Source of the DNA: Granulicella rosea
GTDB taxonomy: Bacteria > Acidobacteriota > Terriglobia > Terriglobales > Acidobacteriaceae
Assembly (NCBI RefSeq): GCF_900188085.1
Contig: NZ_FZOU01000010.1
Span: 1-64,000, forward strand
Reading direction: 5' to 3'
DNA: 64,000 bases
The number at the start of each line of letters is the position of its first letter. Position 1 is the first letter of the stretch. A model generated the notes under the pieces. The model was not told the origin of the DNA. It saw only the letters and a program-made list of their open reading frames with translations, and did not search any database. The position numbers were made by a program, and so were the translations under genes. Shown in pieces: positions 18,201-28,300 of the stretch.

Positions 18201-19078
18201 TCGATATCCTTTCGGCCGGCAGCTCCAGCTATAACGCTCTGCAACTGCAGTACACACAGCGTGGCGGCAAGTATCTGACGATCCTCAGTTCCTTCAGCTA
18301 TGCGAAGGCGATGGACACCCAGACCAACGGTCAGACGACTTCCAACGCCGTTCCGAATGTGCTGAACCTGAGGTCCGACTACGGCCCTTCGGACAACAAC
18401 GTCAAGTTCAACTACACATTGGGCTGGGTGACGCGATTCCCAAGAATCACGACCGGGAACTTCATCGCGCGCGCCATCCTGAACGACTGGGTCTATAGCG
18501 GACAATACCTCGCTCACACCGGTACGCCCTTCAGTGTGACGATGAACTCGGATTCGGCCTTCAACGATGAACCGGGACAGCGAGCCCAGGTGATCCCGGG
18601 TATGAATCCGCGACTGCCCTCCAACCGTCATCGCACGGACAAGGTGACGGAGTGGTTCAACATCAACGCCTTTCAATATCCGATCTCCGGAACCTTCTCC
18701 AACCAGTCGCGCAACAGCTTCGTCGGTCCTGGCTACATCCTGACGAACATGACGGTCGGTCGCGACTTCCCGATGGCGCGCATCCGCCAGGGCATGCGGC
18801 TGAATTTCCGGGCGGAGGCCTTCAACGTCTTCAACACGCCGAACCTCGCAAATCCCTATGCCAGCTACTCCTGCACGACTTCAGCGGTGGGTCCCCTCAC
18901 TCAGGTCAACGGAACGGGCACGATTTACAGCCCGTCCGGCCAATGCCAGGTCTTCGGCAATCTGATCACCGGCACCAACACGACGCAGTTCGGCAGAGTG
19001 CTTTCCACCTATGGGAATAACGCGAATACATCCACGAACGGCCGCAAGATGCAGTTCGCCGCAACGATCTATTTCTAA
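15236..19078 (+). CDS. TonB-dependent outer-membrane transporter, Oar-like, pectin locus
   Basis: A predicted outer-membrane protein of 1280 residues that imports or binds oligosaccharides from pectin breakdown. A signal peptide (about 1-42) is followed by a carboxypeptidase-regulatory-like domain at 44-130 (GSIFGNVVDQTGAVVAGASI). A plug-like region then appears (VNVNAPATFTG, GGRTTQNLMLFDGLFWN, VSILQNNFKAEYGRNAGSVFNVLTRQG), followed by a long beta-barrel that ends in Phe (QFAATIYF), as usual for barrel proteins. The architecture matches acidobacterial Oar-like transporters, which lack SusD partners; none is seen here either. The ATG at 15236 follows a GGGGGAAA ribosome site; the in-frame upstream 27 residues are rejected. 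It leads an operon with the next three genes (gaps of 57, 57 and 25 nt). Confidence 0.9.
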   Translation: MVKETQSTGIAKSAASRSENGRLASLLAALLFVAGFLTSAQAQNTGSIFGNVVDQTGAVVAGASITATDDAHGITRTVKSTSRGEFQMSSLPVGAYTLTITAPTFETEAITGITVDANSNIKEVVKLSVGKASDTIVVQDTEGSVVDARSATIATLIPQQLIEDMPIDGHNVVALAALLPGVVNVNAPATFTGDTGGPTYSASGGRTTQNLMLFDGLFWNNLFYNTGVNFPTPNALNQVSILQNNFKAEYGRNAGSVFNVLTRQGTNQFHGAVWDYLQNQMFNATDYITQVNPKNNQNQFGGTIGGPILKDKLYFFAAYQQLIGHLQTTGKALVPSAQDRGLGANGVGVHPCNPNGAFPGMAQCADFSDQTNQTVNGVLTIGRMINPIQVGNTVSIPGAGGVNPQNVIDTYNYASAQAGGPATSPCIALLNQASTFAATHNYGNAGGTTTSLQPTYMPYDELPSPCFNPVIQKIESTFVPLPNSVSQPGFAVTTSPAPTADKNFLIRTDWIVDSKRTVDARYNVFTSSSMSPPGVNSQSTGVATYELVHAQVHGNFGNVGLTWILTPNILSTTRVGYKRFETTQMPTDARTLNDFGANFYTPLQPVLPSIGFGSFTLGSSGQGYSDHINENVEVQQAFTWTKGSHNFKGGFDFLRLQYLNRSDYAGSLGFNVDYTTIQNADALGGLLDSVTVQNRLIQGGIQHDVFAYFQDDWRATPKLTVNLGVRYELPFQWFEPHGHSATFVPGLQSRVFPGAPPGLGFPGDPTVLPSLVPTDYNGIAPRLGLAYDVKGNGRFLLRAGFGIFFDGPNANVVGVGEPFHYLATESQPPGGASVPLATFGYSSTGVPNNSVLTLPQTFDPKNPLFFAPFSIFFPDPNFRTPYVEGMNFGFQYHIPHAGVLDANYIGRMARKLTIPLDLNPTLVDPQCTGFGQANPTVYCLNYNPTAAQIAAGQPAPTIYQAEGGAGTSTPQRKLRARYAPFNVGGQGIVDILSAGSSSYNALQLQYTQRGGKYLTILSSFSYAKAMDTQTNGQTTSNAVPNVLNLRSDYGPSDNNVKFNYTLGWVTRFPRITTGNFIARAILNDWVYSGQYLAHTGTPFSVTMNSDSAFNDEPGQRAQVIPGMNPRLPSNRHRTDKVTEWFNINAFQYPISGTFSNQSRNSFVGPGYILTNMTVGRDFPMARIRQGMRLNFRAEAFNVFNTPNLANPYASYSCTTSAVGPLTQVNGTGTIYSPSGQCQVFGNLITGTNTTQFGRVLSTYGNNANTSTNGRKMQFAATIYF

Positions 19079-19135
19079 ACGAAAGCGAACGCCGTGCAGT
19101 TCTACGAATCACCTCAGCCGCCCTGGGAGGCACAC

Positions 19136-22100
19136 ATGAAAGTCACATCGGTAGTTGCAGCACGAATGGGAAAGGCGCTGACGAGCACCTTGGCGGTCCT
19201 CTCGCTGGCTTCAGCCGCGAACCTATACGCGCAGGCGCCTTATGCTTTGCCTTACACCATCCAGTCTTATGCAGGCGGCGGTACGGCGCTCACGGCGAAT
19301 CCTCCGGTCCAAACAGCTTGCAAACCGACCAGCAATACGGCCATCAACTACAGCAACTACGGCGATGGATGCCAGAATACATCCGCTTCCGTCGTTCTGG
19401 GCGCAGGTCAGGCACTGGGGAACATCCACGATATCAACGTGGATGTTCAGGGGAACATCTACTTCCTCGACCTCAGTTCGCTCAATCACACGGCGCTCCG
19501 CCGGATCGACGCACGCTCCGGAAGAGTTACGACGGCCGCCGGCACGCTGGGACCAACCTCCGGTACAGCAGCCATCTGTGCGAATGCCACGGACTCCTAC
19601 GGCGACGGATGCCCCGCGAGTGACGGTCTCGGCAACTCGGCAGGAGGCTACACCTACTATGGCGTAGCGTTGCGCGGCTTCGCCGTGGCGAAGAACGGCG
19701 ATATCTACATCACCGGCTACAGCACCAATGTTGTGCAGAAGATCAGCGCCACGACTGGCCTTCTGACTCTTGTCGGCGGTACGCTCAGCGGCACCGGCAA
19801 ATCGGCAAGCGGATCGGGCGGCTTCGGCGGCAACGGCGGCCCGGCCACGAGCGCCCACTTTAGCGGACCCCGTGGAATCGCAGTCGATAACTCCGGCAAT
19901 GTGTATATCGCGGACTCCGGCAACAACGAGATCCGCGAGATCAACGCTGCCACCGGCATCGTCACCGTCGTCGCGGGATCGGCCACGGCGACCTCCGGCT
20001 ATACGGGTGACGGCGGCCCTGCAACCTCTGCGACGCTCACGACTCCCGAGGGTGTGGACATCGATGCGGCTGGCGATATCTTCATCGCAGCCTTTGGCAA
20101 CAGTTCCGTACGAGTCGTGTACGAGGGTGGCGCCGCCGCAGCCAAGCTGATCTCTGCGACGAACAAAGGGATAACCCCGGTTGTCGGCAGCATCTACACC
20201 GTGTGGGGCGCCGGCACGAATGGATATATCAGCGGCCAGTACGCGTTGGGAACGAGCATCGTCGGAACCACCGTCGCCTCCGGCGCTACTGCGGCTACGA
20301 CCTTCGCGCCCCGCAAGATTCGCCTGGACTCCCGGGGAAACGTCTACATCTCCGAGAACGACTACAACTCCATCTTTTTTCTCGATGCGACCACCGGCTA
20401 CACCCATGTGGTAGCCGGCACCTACGGTGTGACCACAACCTCCGGCGGAGCAGGCTGCACTCCGCTCTATGGAACCACGGATGCCTACGGGGATAACTGC
20501 CCCGGCACCGTTGCTACGCTCAATCCTAACGGCGCGATGTCGGTCACCGTGGACGCGGATGAAAACGTCTACATCTCCGACAGCGGCCATGACCTGATCC
20601 GCAAGTTGGCCACAGGCAGGGACTTCCCATCCGTTGCCACGGGCACGTCCGTCACGCAGATGCTGGACATCCACTTCGCCGCGGGCGATGGACCCGCCGA
20701 CAATCCCTTCACCATCACCGGCAACACCGACTTTACCGTCGGAACGCCGTCGTGTACGGCAAATGCCGACGCCACGCGGGACTGCCTCGTGCCGGTCACC
20801 TTCAAGCCCACCACCGGCGCACGCGAGAGTGGCGTGCTCAGGGTCTCCTCACTTTTGAACGGGGTCGCCTCTATCGGCGTGCAGGGAAGCGGCATCGCGG
20901 CTGAGGTCGCCCTCGATCCCGGCGCCGTGACGAGCGTGGCTGCCACCGGCCTGAAACTGCCCCAGGGCGCCGCCGTCGACGCTACCGGCAACACCTATGT
21001 CGCCGACACAGGCAACAATCGTGTCGTCGCCTACAGCACGACTGGAGCGGTCACCGTCTTTGCCGGCACGGGCACTGCGAGCTATACAGGCGACGGTGGC
21101 CAGGCTGCCGCGGCAACTCTCTCCTCGCCTTCGGCAGTCGCTGTAACTCCAGGCAATCTCGTCTATATCGCCGATACCGGCAACAACGTAGTGCGCGTGG
21201 TGGACCCGGTTACGGGAATCATCTCCACTGTCGCCGGCGGAGCCACAACCGTCTGCGGCGACGCGCGCGATAGCGAAGGTGACGGCTGTCTTGGGGCCTT
21301 CACAAAGTTCTCGAAACCGGCCGGTCTCGCGGCGGACATCTACGGCAACGTGTATGTATCCGATACAGGAAACAACATCGTCCGGGAGATCTCTCCCATC
21401 GGGTATGTCTCGCTGGTCGCTGGTGGAGCATCCACCATCTGCTCGAGCACCACCTTGACCATCGATTCCTTTGGCGATAACTGCTCCCCCACGCAAGCGG
21501 CCTTCAACGGTCCGACCGGTCTGGCGATCGACTCGAACATGAACATCTACATTGCCGACACCGGCAACAACGAGGTACGCAAGATCGTCGCCACCAGCGG
21601 CCTCGTGACCAGCTTTATGGGCACGGGCGTGGCGGGTGACGGAGGAGATGGCGGTCAGGCCAACGTCGCCCAACTCAACGGCCCTGTCGGTCTAGGCGTC
21701 GATGCAGCAGGAAACGTCTACGTCGCGGACAGCGGAAACGACACCATTCGCACCGTCACGGCAAATGGGCTGGTGAGCGCCGTGGAGGGCATTCCAGGAG
21801 ACAGCGGAAGCGCTGCCTTTACAGCGGTCGATGAGATGGGCCTGAACAACCCGCTCGGTCTCGCGGTTCTGCCCAGCGGCAACCTGGTCATTCTCGACTC
21901 CGGCAACAATCGCCTGCTGGCGGACAGCCGCGCTGGGGTGACCTATAACTTCGGTCCCACCAACGTAGGCTCCAGCAGCCCACTGCTCAACCTGGTCGAA
22001 ACAGAGGTCGGATCGGCCGCGGCCACTCTCGGCTCTCCTTTGTTCACTCCTTCGGGCAGTAGCAACTACTTCACCGTGAGCGGGGCCGGTTCTGCGGGAT

Positions 22101-23503
22101 GCTCCGGCGGAACGAGCCTGGCTGTTGGCGCTACCTGCGCCTTCTCCGCAGTCTTCTCGCCCACCAGCACGGTGTTGAAGCAGACTGTATCCGCGACCTT
22201 CACCCAGCAGAACTCCAATGCGGTGAACTCTACCTCACCCGTGCTCAATCTCTCTGGAACCGGCGCAACCCTCACGGGGACGGGCGTCGTCGTCGCACTC
22301 ACAACTCCCAGCGTGACACCGAAGTATTCGCTGCCATTCAGTGTCATCGCAACGGTGACCGCGACTGCCTGCAACACAGCCGCGCCAACCTGCTACCCAA
22401 CGGGTAACGTGACCTTCTTCGTCGACGGTCAGACGCTCGGAGTCACGACGCTTGGAAGCGGTTCCGGCTCCTCGGCCTCCGCTACCTTTACCATCTCCCA
22501 GGCGATTCCGATCGGCGCGCACCAGATCACCGCGGTGTATTCGTCGGACACGTATTACGCGGCCAATACCTCGTCGGCACTTGCTATTACCATCGCCGGC
22601 GCGCCCTCGACGTCGGTCGTCACAGCCGCGCCGAATCCCGTGGCGCAGTTCAACGCCATCACGTTCACCGCCACCGTGGGCGCTGCGTCGGGTCGACCCA
22701 CCGGCTCGTTCAGCTTCTACGCTGGAACGACTCTGCTCGGCACAGTCGGGATCAACGCGTCCACCGGCATCGCTTCGCTCCCCGATACCCTCGTAGCGGC
22801 TACCGTCACCACGCCGGCGTATTACCAGAACTTCGGTCTCGCGGCGGGAACCTATAACATTACCGCGGTATACAGTGGCGATGCCAACTATTCGACATCG
22901 ACCTCGACAGCATACAGCCTGAACATCACGGCATTGCCGCAGTCGTTCACGTCCATACTGGTTAATCCGGCCACCGCGCTGCCGAGCAATATTGCGGTTA
23001 CCTATCCTGGAGCCACTACGCAACTGGATATGTTCGTCACACCGACGAACACACTCAACGGCGCAGTGACGTTCTCCTGCTCGGGAATGCCGATGTACAC
23101 CGACTGCGGCTTCACTCCTTCGACCCTCCCGTTCGCACCCACCCCTCTCTTTCCAACGCCGCAGTACACTCAGGTGACCTTCTTCACAAACGTCAACCCG
23201 GCTGTGATTGGGCCTGGGCAAGCAGGCTTCGGAAGAAACTGGGTCGCGATAGGGATCAGCGTCCTCCTATTCATCATCCTTCGCCGCAAGGCTCGCCGGC
23301 ACAGGGTATGGCTGTTGATTCCAGCTTTCGCTCTCGTCTGTGCCAGTTCCACTCTCTTCAGCGGCTGCGCAAGCAGCAACAGCAAGCAGAGCTTCGTTAC
23401 CGCCCTGGGCACTTATAACGTGAACGTCACCGCAACCGGGCCGAATGGTCAAACAGTAACGCTACCGGTCGTCTTCACCGTCGCGGCCCCAACGTCGAAC
23501 TAG
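19136..23503 (+). CDS. Secreted NHL-repeat and Ig-like-repeat protein with C-terminal two-helix/Gly-Cys module
   Basis: A very large exported protein (1455 residues; signal peptide about 1-33). Residues from about 50 to 560 and 600 to 960 contain many NHL beta-propeller repeats with the phrase NVYIADSGNNEIREI and variants, separated by an ASH/HYDIN-like segment (PFTITGNTDFTV...CLVPVTFKPTTGA). Two or three Ig-like repeat domains follow (VTFFVDGQTLG, ITAVYSSDTYYA, YSGDANYSTSTS). The C-terminus has a hydrophobic stretch (NWVAIGISVLLFIIL), a basic cluster RRKARRHR, a second hydrophobic stretch, then FSGCASSN and a short beta-rich tail. The role is probably surface binding of carbohydrate or protein. 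It follows the TonB-dependent transporter by 57 nt with its own GGGAGG site, which supports co-expression. Confidence 0.85.
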   Translation: MKVTSVVAARMGKALTSTLAVLSLASAANLYAQAPYALPYTIQSYAGGGTALTANPPVQTACKPTSNTAINYSNYGDGCQNTSASVVLGAGQALGNIHDINVDVQGNIYFLDLSSLNHTALRRIDARSGRVTTAAGTLGPTSGTAAICANATDSYGDGCPASDGLGNSAGGYTYYGVALRGFAVAKNGDIYITGYSTNVVQKISATTGLLTLVGGTLSGTGKSASGSGGFGGNGGPATSAHFSGPRGIAVDNSGNVYIADSGNNEIREINAATGIVTVVAGSATATSGYTGDGGPATSATLTTPEGVDIDAAGDIFIAAFGNSSVRVVYEGGAAAAKLISATNKGITPVVGSIYTVWGAGTNGYISGQYALGTSIVGTTVASGATAATTFAPRKIRLDSRGNVYISENDYNSIFFLDATTGYTHVVAGTYGVTTTSGGAGCTPLYGTTDAYGDNCPGTVATLNPNGAMSVTVDADENVYISDSGHDLIRKLATGRDFPSVATGTSVTQMLDIHFAAGDGPADNPFTITGNTDFTVGTPSCTANADATRDCLVPVTFKPTTGARESGVLRVSSLLNGVASIGVQGSGIAAEVALDPGAVTSVAATGLKLPQGAAVDATGNTYVADTGNNRVVAYSTTGAVTVFAGTGTASYTGDGGQAAAATLSSPSAVAVTPGNLVYIADTGNNVVRVVDPVTGIISTVAGGATTVCGDARDSEGDGCLGAFTKFSKPAGLAADIYGNVYVSDTGNNIVREISPIGYVSLVAGGASTICSSTTLTIDSFGDNCSPTQAAFNGPTGLAIDSNMNIYIADTGNNEVRKIVATSGLVTSFMGTGVAGDGGDGGQANVAQLNGPVGLGVDAAGNVYVADSGNDTIRTVTANGLVSAVEGIPGDSGSAAFTAVDEMGLNNPLGLAVLPSGNLVILDSGNNRLLADSRAGVTYNFGPTNVGSSSPLLNLVETEVGSAAATLGSPLFTPSGSSNYFTVSGAGSAGCSGGTSLAVGATCAFSAVFSPTSTVLKQTVSATFTQQNSNAVNSTSPVLNLSGTGATLTGTGVVVALTTPSVTPKYSLPFSVIATVTATACNTAAPTCYPTGNVTFFVDGQTLGVTTLGSGSGSSASATFTISQAIPIGAHQITAVYSSDTYYAANTSSALAITIAGAPSTSVVTAAPNPVAQFNAITFTATVGAASGRPTGSFSFYAGTTLLGTVGINASTGIASLPDTLVAATVTTPAYYQNFGLAAGTYNITAVYSGDANYSTSTSTAYSLNITALPQSFTSILVNPATALPSNIAVTYPGATTQLDMFVTPTNTLNGAVTFSCSGMPMYTDCGFTPSTLPFAPTPLFPTPQYTQVTFFTNVNPAVIGPGQAGFGRNWVAIGISVLLFIILRRKARRHRVWLLIPAFALVCASSTLFSGCASSNSKQSFVTALGTYNVNVTATGPNGQTVTLPVVFTVAAPTSN

Positions 23504-23560
23504 CCGCACAGACCCTTTTCCAGGAAGCTCGCAGGTATGCCGGAATTCGGAGGATGCACG

Positions 23561-24067
23561 ATGAAACTAACTTTTCTTGCGACACTGCTCCTGTCGTGCG
23601 CACCCCTATGGCGCGCACAGGCTCAGACCAGCGCGTATGTCGACTTTACAGCGAGCAAATTCACGAACTTGGTCGACACCAACTACTTGTATGGCCCGAC
23701 CTTCGGCGTGAGCGGCCACCTGGTCGGCACGAAACGAGTGGCTCTTTCCTACGACGTGCGCGGACAGATACTTGGAACAAGTCAGAAATACGACTCTGTC
23801 GCCGTAGGTCCGCGCGCACAAATCCACTTCAAAAGCTTCGTTCCCTACGGAGAGTTTCTGATAGGGTTTGCCCGGTACAACGATGGCGCAGGACACTCTT
23901 CGACCGATTCCGAGATCGATGCAAATGCGGGAGTAGAGCGCACAATCAAAGGGCCTGTCTCGTGGCGCATCTTCGAATATGGATACAAGGAATACTTTGG
24001 TCTGGGAGGCCAGTTCAATCCGAAGTCCTTCAGCACAGGCGTCGCTTACGCCATTGGCAAGAGATAG
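23561..24067 (+). CDS. Small outer-membrane beta-barrel protein
   Basis: A protein of 168 residues with a signal peptide (about 1-22, ending APLWRAQAQ). Alternating hydrophobic strands follow (SAYVDFTASKF, VALSYDVRGQIL, FVPYGEFLIGFARY, WRIFEYGYKEYFGLGG, FSTGVAYAIGKR). The pattern and size fit an eight-stranded outer-membrane beta-barrel, but no named family was recognised. A strong GGAGG lies upstream of the ATG at 23561. It sits in the transporter-NHL operon, 57 nt after the NHL gene and 25 nt before the next gene, so an accessory envelope role in pectin use is inferred only from position. Confidence 0.65.
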   Translation: MKLTFLATLLLSCAPLWRAQAQTSAYVDFTASKFTNLVDTNYLYGPTFGVSGHLVGTKRVALSYDVRGQILGTSQKYDSVAVGPRAQIHFKSFVPYGEFLIGFARYNDGAGHSSTDSEIDANAGVERTIKGPVSWRIFEYGYKEYFGLGGQFNPKSFSTGVAYAIGKR

Positions 24068-24092
24068 CAACCAAATCTTTCGAGGACGTCTT

Positions 24093-24890
24093 ATGAGGCG
24101 CAGTGCACTGATCGCTTTTCTTCTTCTCTCCTCTCCGCTTGCCTTGTTCGGCCAGAAACTGACCTATGAGATTCGCTTTCATGGCGCCATCGCCGGCAAG
24201 GATACGTTCACGATCAAGAAGAGCAAACAGGGTTACGATGTGTCAACGCAGTATAGCTATGCGATCGGTTCCTCGGAGGGCCATTTCGCGAACGAGTATC
24301 GGCTCGACGACGCCTATCAGTGGCTGCAGGCTTCTTCCAACAACCAGACCTTGGCGATACGCTACGTCGATACGGTGGACAAGACCCGCACCAGGCTGCA
24401 TATCTCAATCACCCAGAACGGCGCGGGAAGCAACAGCGAACTGCCGGTGCGACCGGATCTCGAACTCTTGCCCAGCCTCGACCCCGCGGCCGCGCAGATT
24501 CTCTTGTTGCGAGCAACGACACATCCAACGCAAAACGGTAAGTACAACATCGTGGCGCCATCCTTTGGCGAACCGGAGGCAATGGCCAGCCTGAACTCCG
24601 TGCGTGACGGCGTGAGCCCCGCTGCTCTTGCCACAATGCAGCTTCCCTCCAGCAGAGAGAGCTACGATGCCGCATGGCAGAAAGGCGCAGACGTCTCTGG
24701 AACCCTGAACGGTAAGCCTGTGGCGGCACATGTCTATCTCCTTATCTTCGGCAGCTTTCGATGGGTGTTCCTCGCAGACGACGATAGTACGCTCCTCCAG
24801 ATGAACGTACTTCCGAGGCAGCCTGTTTTCGTCAAACAAGGCTTTGCGCTCAATCCCCAGGCTGTCGAGGCTCTCAGCGCAAACCCATAG
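24093..24890 (+). CDS. Exported protein of unknown function, last gene of the pectin transporter operon
   Basis: This 265-residue protein has a clear signal peptide (MRRSALIAFLLLSSPLALFGQ) and a mature part that opens LTYEIRFHGAIAGKDTFTIKKSKQGYDVS. The opening is reminiscent of beta-rich exported proteins that begin with an antiparallel sheet such as DUF3108-like proteins, but I cannot assign a family. No catalytic motif, membrane segment or Cys pair is evident. The ATG at 24093 has GAGGA in front; an in-frame start at 23979 inside the preceding gene is rejected. It is preceded by the beta-barrel gene with a 25-nt gap, and is followed by a 508-bp gene-free stretch. Confidence 0.7.
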   Translation: MRRSALIAFLLLSSPLALFGQKLTYEIRFHGAIAGKDTFTIKKSKQGYDVSTQYSYAIGSSEGHFANEYRLDDAYQWLQASSNNQTLAIRYVDTVDKTRTRLHISITQNGAGSNSELPVRPDLELLPSLDPAAAQILLLRATTHPTQNGKYNIVAPSFGEPEAMASLNSVRDGVSPAALATMQLPSSRESYDAAWQKGADVSGTLNGKPVAAHVYLLIFGSFRWVFLADDDSTLLQMNVLPRQPVFVKQGFALNPQAVEALSANP

Positions 24891-25398
24891 CCGTTCGTGC
24901 CGGGCGATGTCATCAGGAGACACATGTCATCGAGACTGCCTCCGCCTCTCGATTCCAGAAGCGGCCGCAAACGTCAGATAATGATGCGTTCTGTATTTCG
25001 ATGAAAGCGCAACGGTTTCGCGGCCATCCTATGATGCGGTCGCTAGTTGAGCGGTCGTTAATAGAATATAAAGCACGTTATGCTTGGCTACGGCGTGGCG
25101 GCAAGCCGTCTTGCGGTCATGTTGAAACGGCGGGGCTTTAGCCAGACTCCCGGTCGAAGCTAGGCTGCCCGCGCTGCTCACCCTTACGGTTCGATCTCAA
25201 CACGCGACTCAGGAGTAGCGACCCAGAAAATTGTTGAGTAAGGAAAATTTGGCCTCCGGAGCAGAATCGAGACCCGATCTCCATACTGTAGGGAAGGCTT
25301 GAGGTGCGCTCGCAACGAAAGAGAATGCCCTGCCAAAACTTATCCCGCCCGATATTCCGGGCGGGATCTTTTGAAGTGAATTCTTACGGCAATCGGAT
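24891..25398. other. 508-bp gene-free stretch with possible structured RNA
   Basis: No coding frame with a convincing ribosome site was found. The + strand has a TATAAA at about 25066, local stems (for example GCAAG/CTTGC near 25110 and CTCAAC/GTTGAG near 25197-25240), and a strong hairpin terminator at 25342-25372. A short RNA from about 25075 to 25372 is therefore possible. It was not matched to tmRNA, RNase P, SRP RNA or any riboswitch I know. Confidence 0.3.
25342..25372. terminator. Strong GC-rich hairpin terminator, usable on both strands
   Basis: ATCCCGCCCG (25342-25351) and CGGGCGGGAT (25358-25367) form a perfect 10-bp stem with a 6-nt loop. CTTTT follows on the plus strand. On the minus strand AAGTTTTGG follows the stem, 32 bp beyond the stop of the gene ending at 25399, so it may serve that gene too. 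Confidence 0.75.
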
Positions 25399-28300
25399 CT
25401 ATTGCACCGTCAGAGTAAAGGAGGTTGTATGCACAAGAGTGCCGGCGGTGGCGGTGACTGTGATGGTCGATACACCGGTGGGCGTCTGTGGAGGTGGATT
25501 TGAGCCGCAGCCGATGGCTGCGCCGAATGAGGCGAGCGTGAGCAGGAGAAGGGAGCAGAGACGGATCCAGCGTTTGCTTCCATTCGCGTTGCGGCGTCTG
25601 GAGAAGGCCGCCCCGAAGGAGCTGCCGATGCCGAGGAAGGTGAATGCTGCGTAAGTTCCGGCTCCGGGGCGGGTGTTTGGATGAAGTGGCGCATGCAGGG
25701 CCGCGGTCTTCACGTTGGTCTGGAGGGTGAGGGTGGTGGAGGCTGCGTGAGCGCCGTCCGAGGTGACGGTTGCGGGGCTGAAGGTGCAGGTTGTTTCCAG
25801 GGGGAGGCCGGCGCAGGTGAAGGTTACCGGTTGAGCAAAGCCTCCCTGAGGCGTGACGGTGAGGACGGAGGTTATGGTGCCTCCGCGAGAGACGGTGCCG
25901 CTTGCGGGTGCGAAGGCGACGTTGAAGTCGGGCGGGATGGGTGTGATGACGATGGAAAGCGCTGCAGAGGTGGAGGCGGCGTTGCCAGTGTCTCCGGTGT
26001 AGGCCGCAGTGATGCTGTGGGTCGCGATGGAGAGTGTGGAGGTTGTGAGCGTCGCTTTGCCGGAGGTGAGGGCGCTGCTTCCGATGGAGACCGCACCGTC
26101 GTAGAAGGTCACGGACCCGGTGAGAGCGGCGGTGCCTGAGGTTGGGGCGACGGTGGCGGTGAGGACGATGCTGGTTCCGGAGACCGCGGTGGTTGCCGAG
26201 GCGCTCAACACCGTCGAGGTGGAGACGGGATTGCTTACCGTGACGTTGACGATGGGCGAGACGCTGGTCAGGAAGGTGGTGTCGCCGAGATAGGCGGCGG
26301 TGATGGGATGGGTGGCGGCGGTGAGCGACGAGGTGGTGTAGGCGGCCTTGCCGGACTGGAGAGCCACGGTCGCGAGCTTGATGGCTCCGTCGTAGAAGAC
26401 GATGCTTCCGGAGGGAACAGCGGCGCCAGTGGCTGGAACAACCGAGGCATTGAAGGTGAGCGAGACGCCGGTGAAGGCAGTCGTGGCGGAGGCAGTCAGG
26501 GTGGTGGAGGTGGCAACGGGATTGTTGACCACGAGGGCTACGGCGCTGGAGGTGCTTGCGGCGAAGATGTTATCGCCGGGATAGGTTGCGGTGACGGTGT
26601 AGTTGCCGGCTGCGAGTGCAGAGGTGGAGAAGGAGGCTACGCCCGAAGCGGCAAGCGTTCCGGTTCCGATCGGCGTCGAGCCGTTGTAGAAGGTTACCGT
26701 TCCCGAAGGAGTTCCTGTGGCGGTCGAGGCGGGCGTGATAAGTGCGGAGAAGCTGACGGCCTGACCGGTGGTGACCGTAGACGGCGTGATGGTGAGTGCG
26801 GTCGTGGTCACGACTGCCGGGACACCCGTTCCGACGGCCTGGATCGGGTAGTTGGAAGCGCCAGCGTTGACGCTGAGCGTGCCATTGGCGAGGCCATTGA
26901 CGACGGGCGTAAAGGTGAGGGTGGAAGGGCAGTCGTAGAGGCCATCGGCCAGGACGCTGCTGCAGGCGGACTGGGTTACGGCGCCGATCGTGAGGCCCGC
27001 AGAGGCAGTGAACGGGGCGGCGGCGGAGACGGCCGTGACGGGCGCGCCATGCAGCATCGCGTACTGCGTTCCGGTTCCCGGATAGGCTACGGCGGAAGCT
27101 GGAGCCGTGCCGATAAAGTCGGTGCCGACTGCGATCTTGCGGACGAAGTTATCGGGAGTCGCGATGTAGAGATTGCCGGCCTGGTCGGTCGAGATCTTGC
27201 CGTACGCGGGCGCCGAGAGAGTTGCGTAGGGCGCGGGGCAATTGTTCCAGGGAGTCACGGAGGATCCTCCGCAGCCTGTGTTTGCCGTACCGGTGACGCC
27301 GAAGATCTGGTGCATCCAGCCGGTTGCCTGATCGTACATCCAGATCATCTTGCCCGAGTCCATGTAGTAGATGACGCCGGAGTTCGGGGAGTTGAGGTCG
27401 GCCGAGATGCTGCGGCCCGCGGAGAGGTGCGCCGCGGCGCCGCCGGCGGTGACGGCCTGCGCGTAGAGAGGCAGACCGCTTCCGCCGCTGACGCCAAGGC
27501 CGAAGACGAGCTTGTTCTGCGTGGTTCCGTCGACGGGCGCGGTGATCTCGCGGATGCTGAGGCAACTGCTTTCGGTGAAGAAGAGGTTGCCATCCTTGTC
27601 GAAGGTGAGGTCCCTGACGGCGTTGGTCTTGGCGCTGTTGGGTCCGGCGGGGCTGACGGTGCCGGCGCCCGCGCATCCTGCGACGGGCTTGCAGCCGGCA
27701 GCCAGGGTGGAGCAGCCAGGGCCAACGACGGTGGTGGTCTGACGGGTGCCGAGATCGGCGACGCGAATGGCGGTGCCGAGATCGTCGGTGAAGGCGATCT
27801 TCGTGGCGCTTTGCGTGTTGCTGGCGTTGACGGCGATGGAGGAGGTGAAGTACATCATGGTCCCTACACCGTCGGCGACCCATGTGAGCCGTTGCGTACC
27901 ATCGCCGATGACGACCTGAATCTCGTGGGCGTAGGTCTGGCCGGGGAGCGGGGTGGCGGCGAGGCTTACCTTGTGGATGAAGCTGCCGTTGAAGTCCGCG
28001 ATGTAGAGATAGTTGGCATCGATGGCGAGGCTGTAGATGCTTTGAAAGTTGGCGTAGGTCGCGGCGCAGCCATCGCCGTAGATGTTGCCGCCTCCGGGGA
28101 CGTTCTTGTCGGGACTGTCGCAGGGGCCGAGCGGGTTGGTGGCGCTGCCGCCCGCGAAGATGCTGAGGACGCCGGTCTTGGCATCGATCTTCTTGACCAG
28201 TGCGGAGTAGTTCCAGTCTTCGGTCTGGTTGGCTTCGCCGAAGTAGATGTTGCCGTCCTTGTCGACGACGACGGAGGTGGGGCTGTTGAGGGTTGCATCC

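Noticed and set aside
25180..25200. GGTTCGATCTC resembling a tRNA T-loop
   Set aside because: No acceptor stem, anticodon arm or D-arm can be formed around it.
24891..25398. GGGAAGGC at about 25291 recalling a cobalamin riboswitch block
   Set aside because: The other conserved B12-box blocks are missing, and no downstream target gene is present on that strand.
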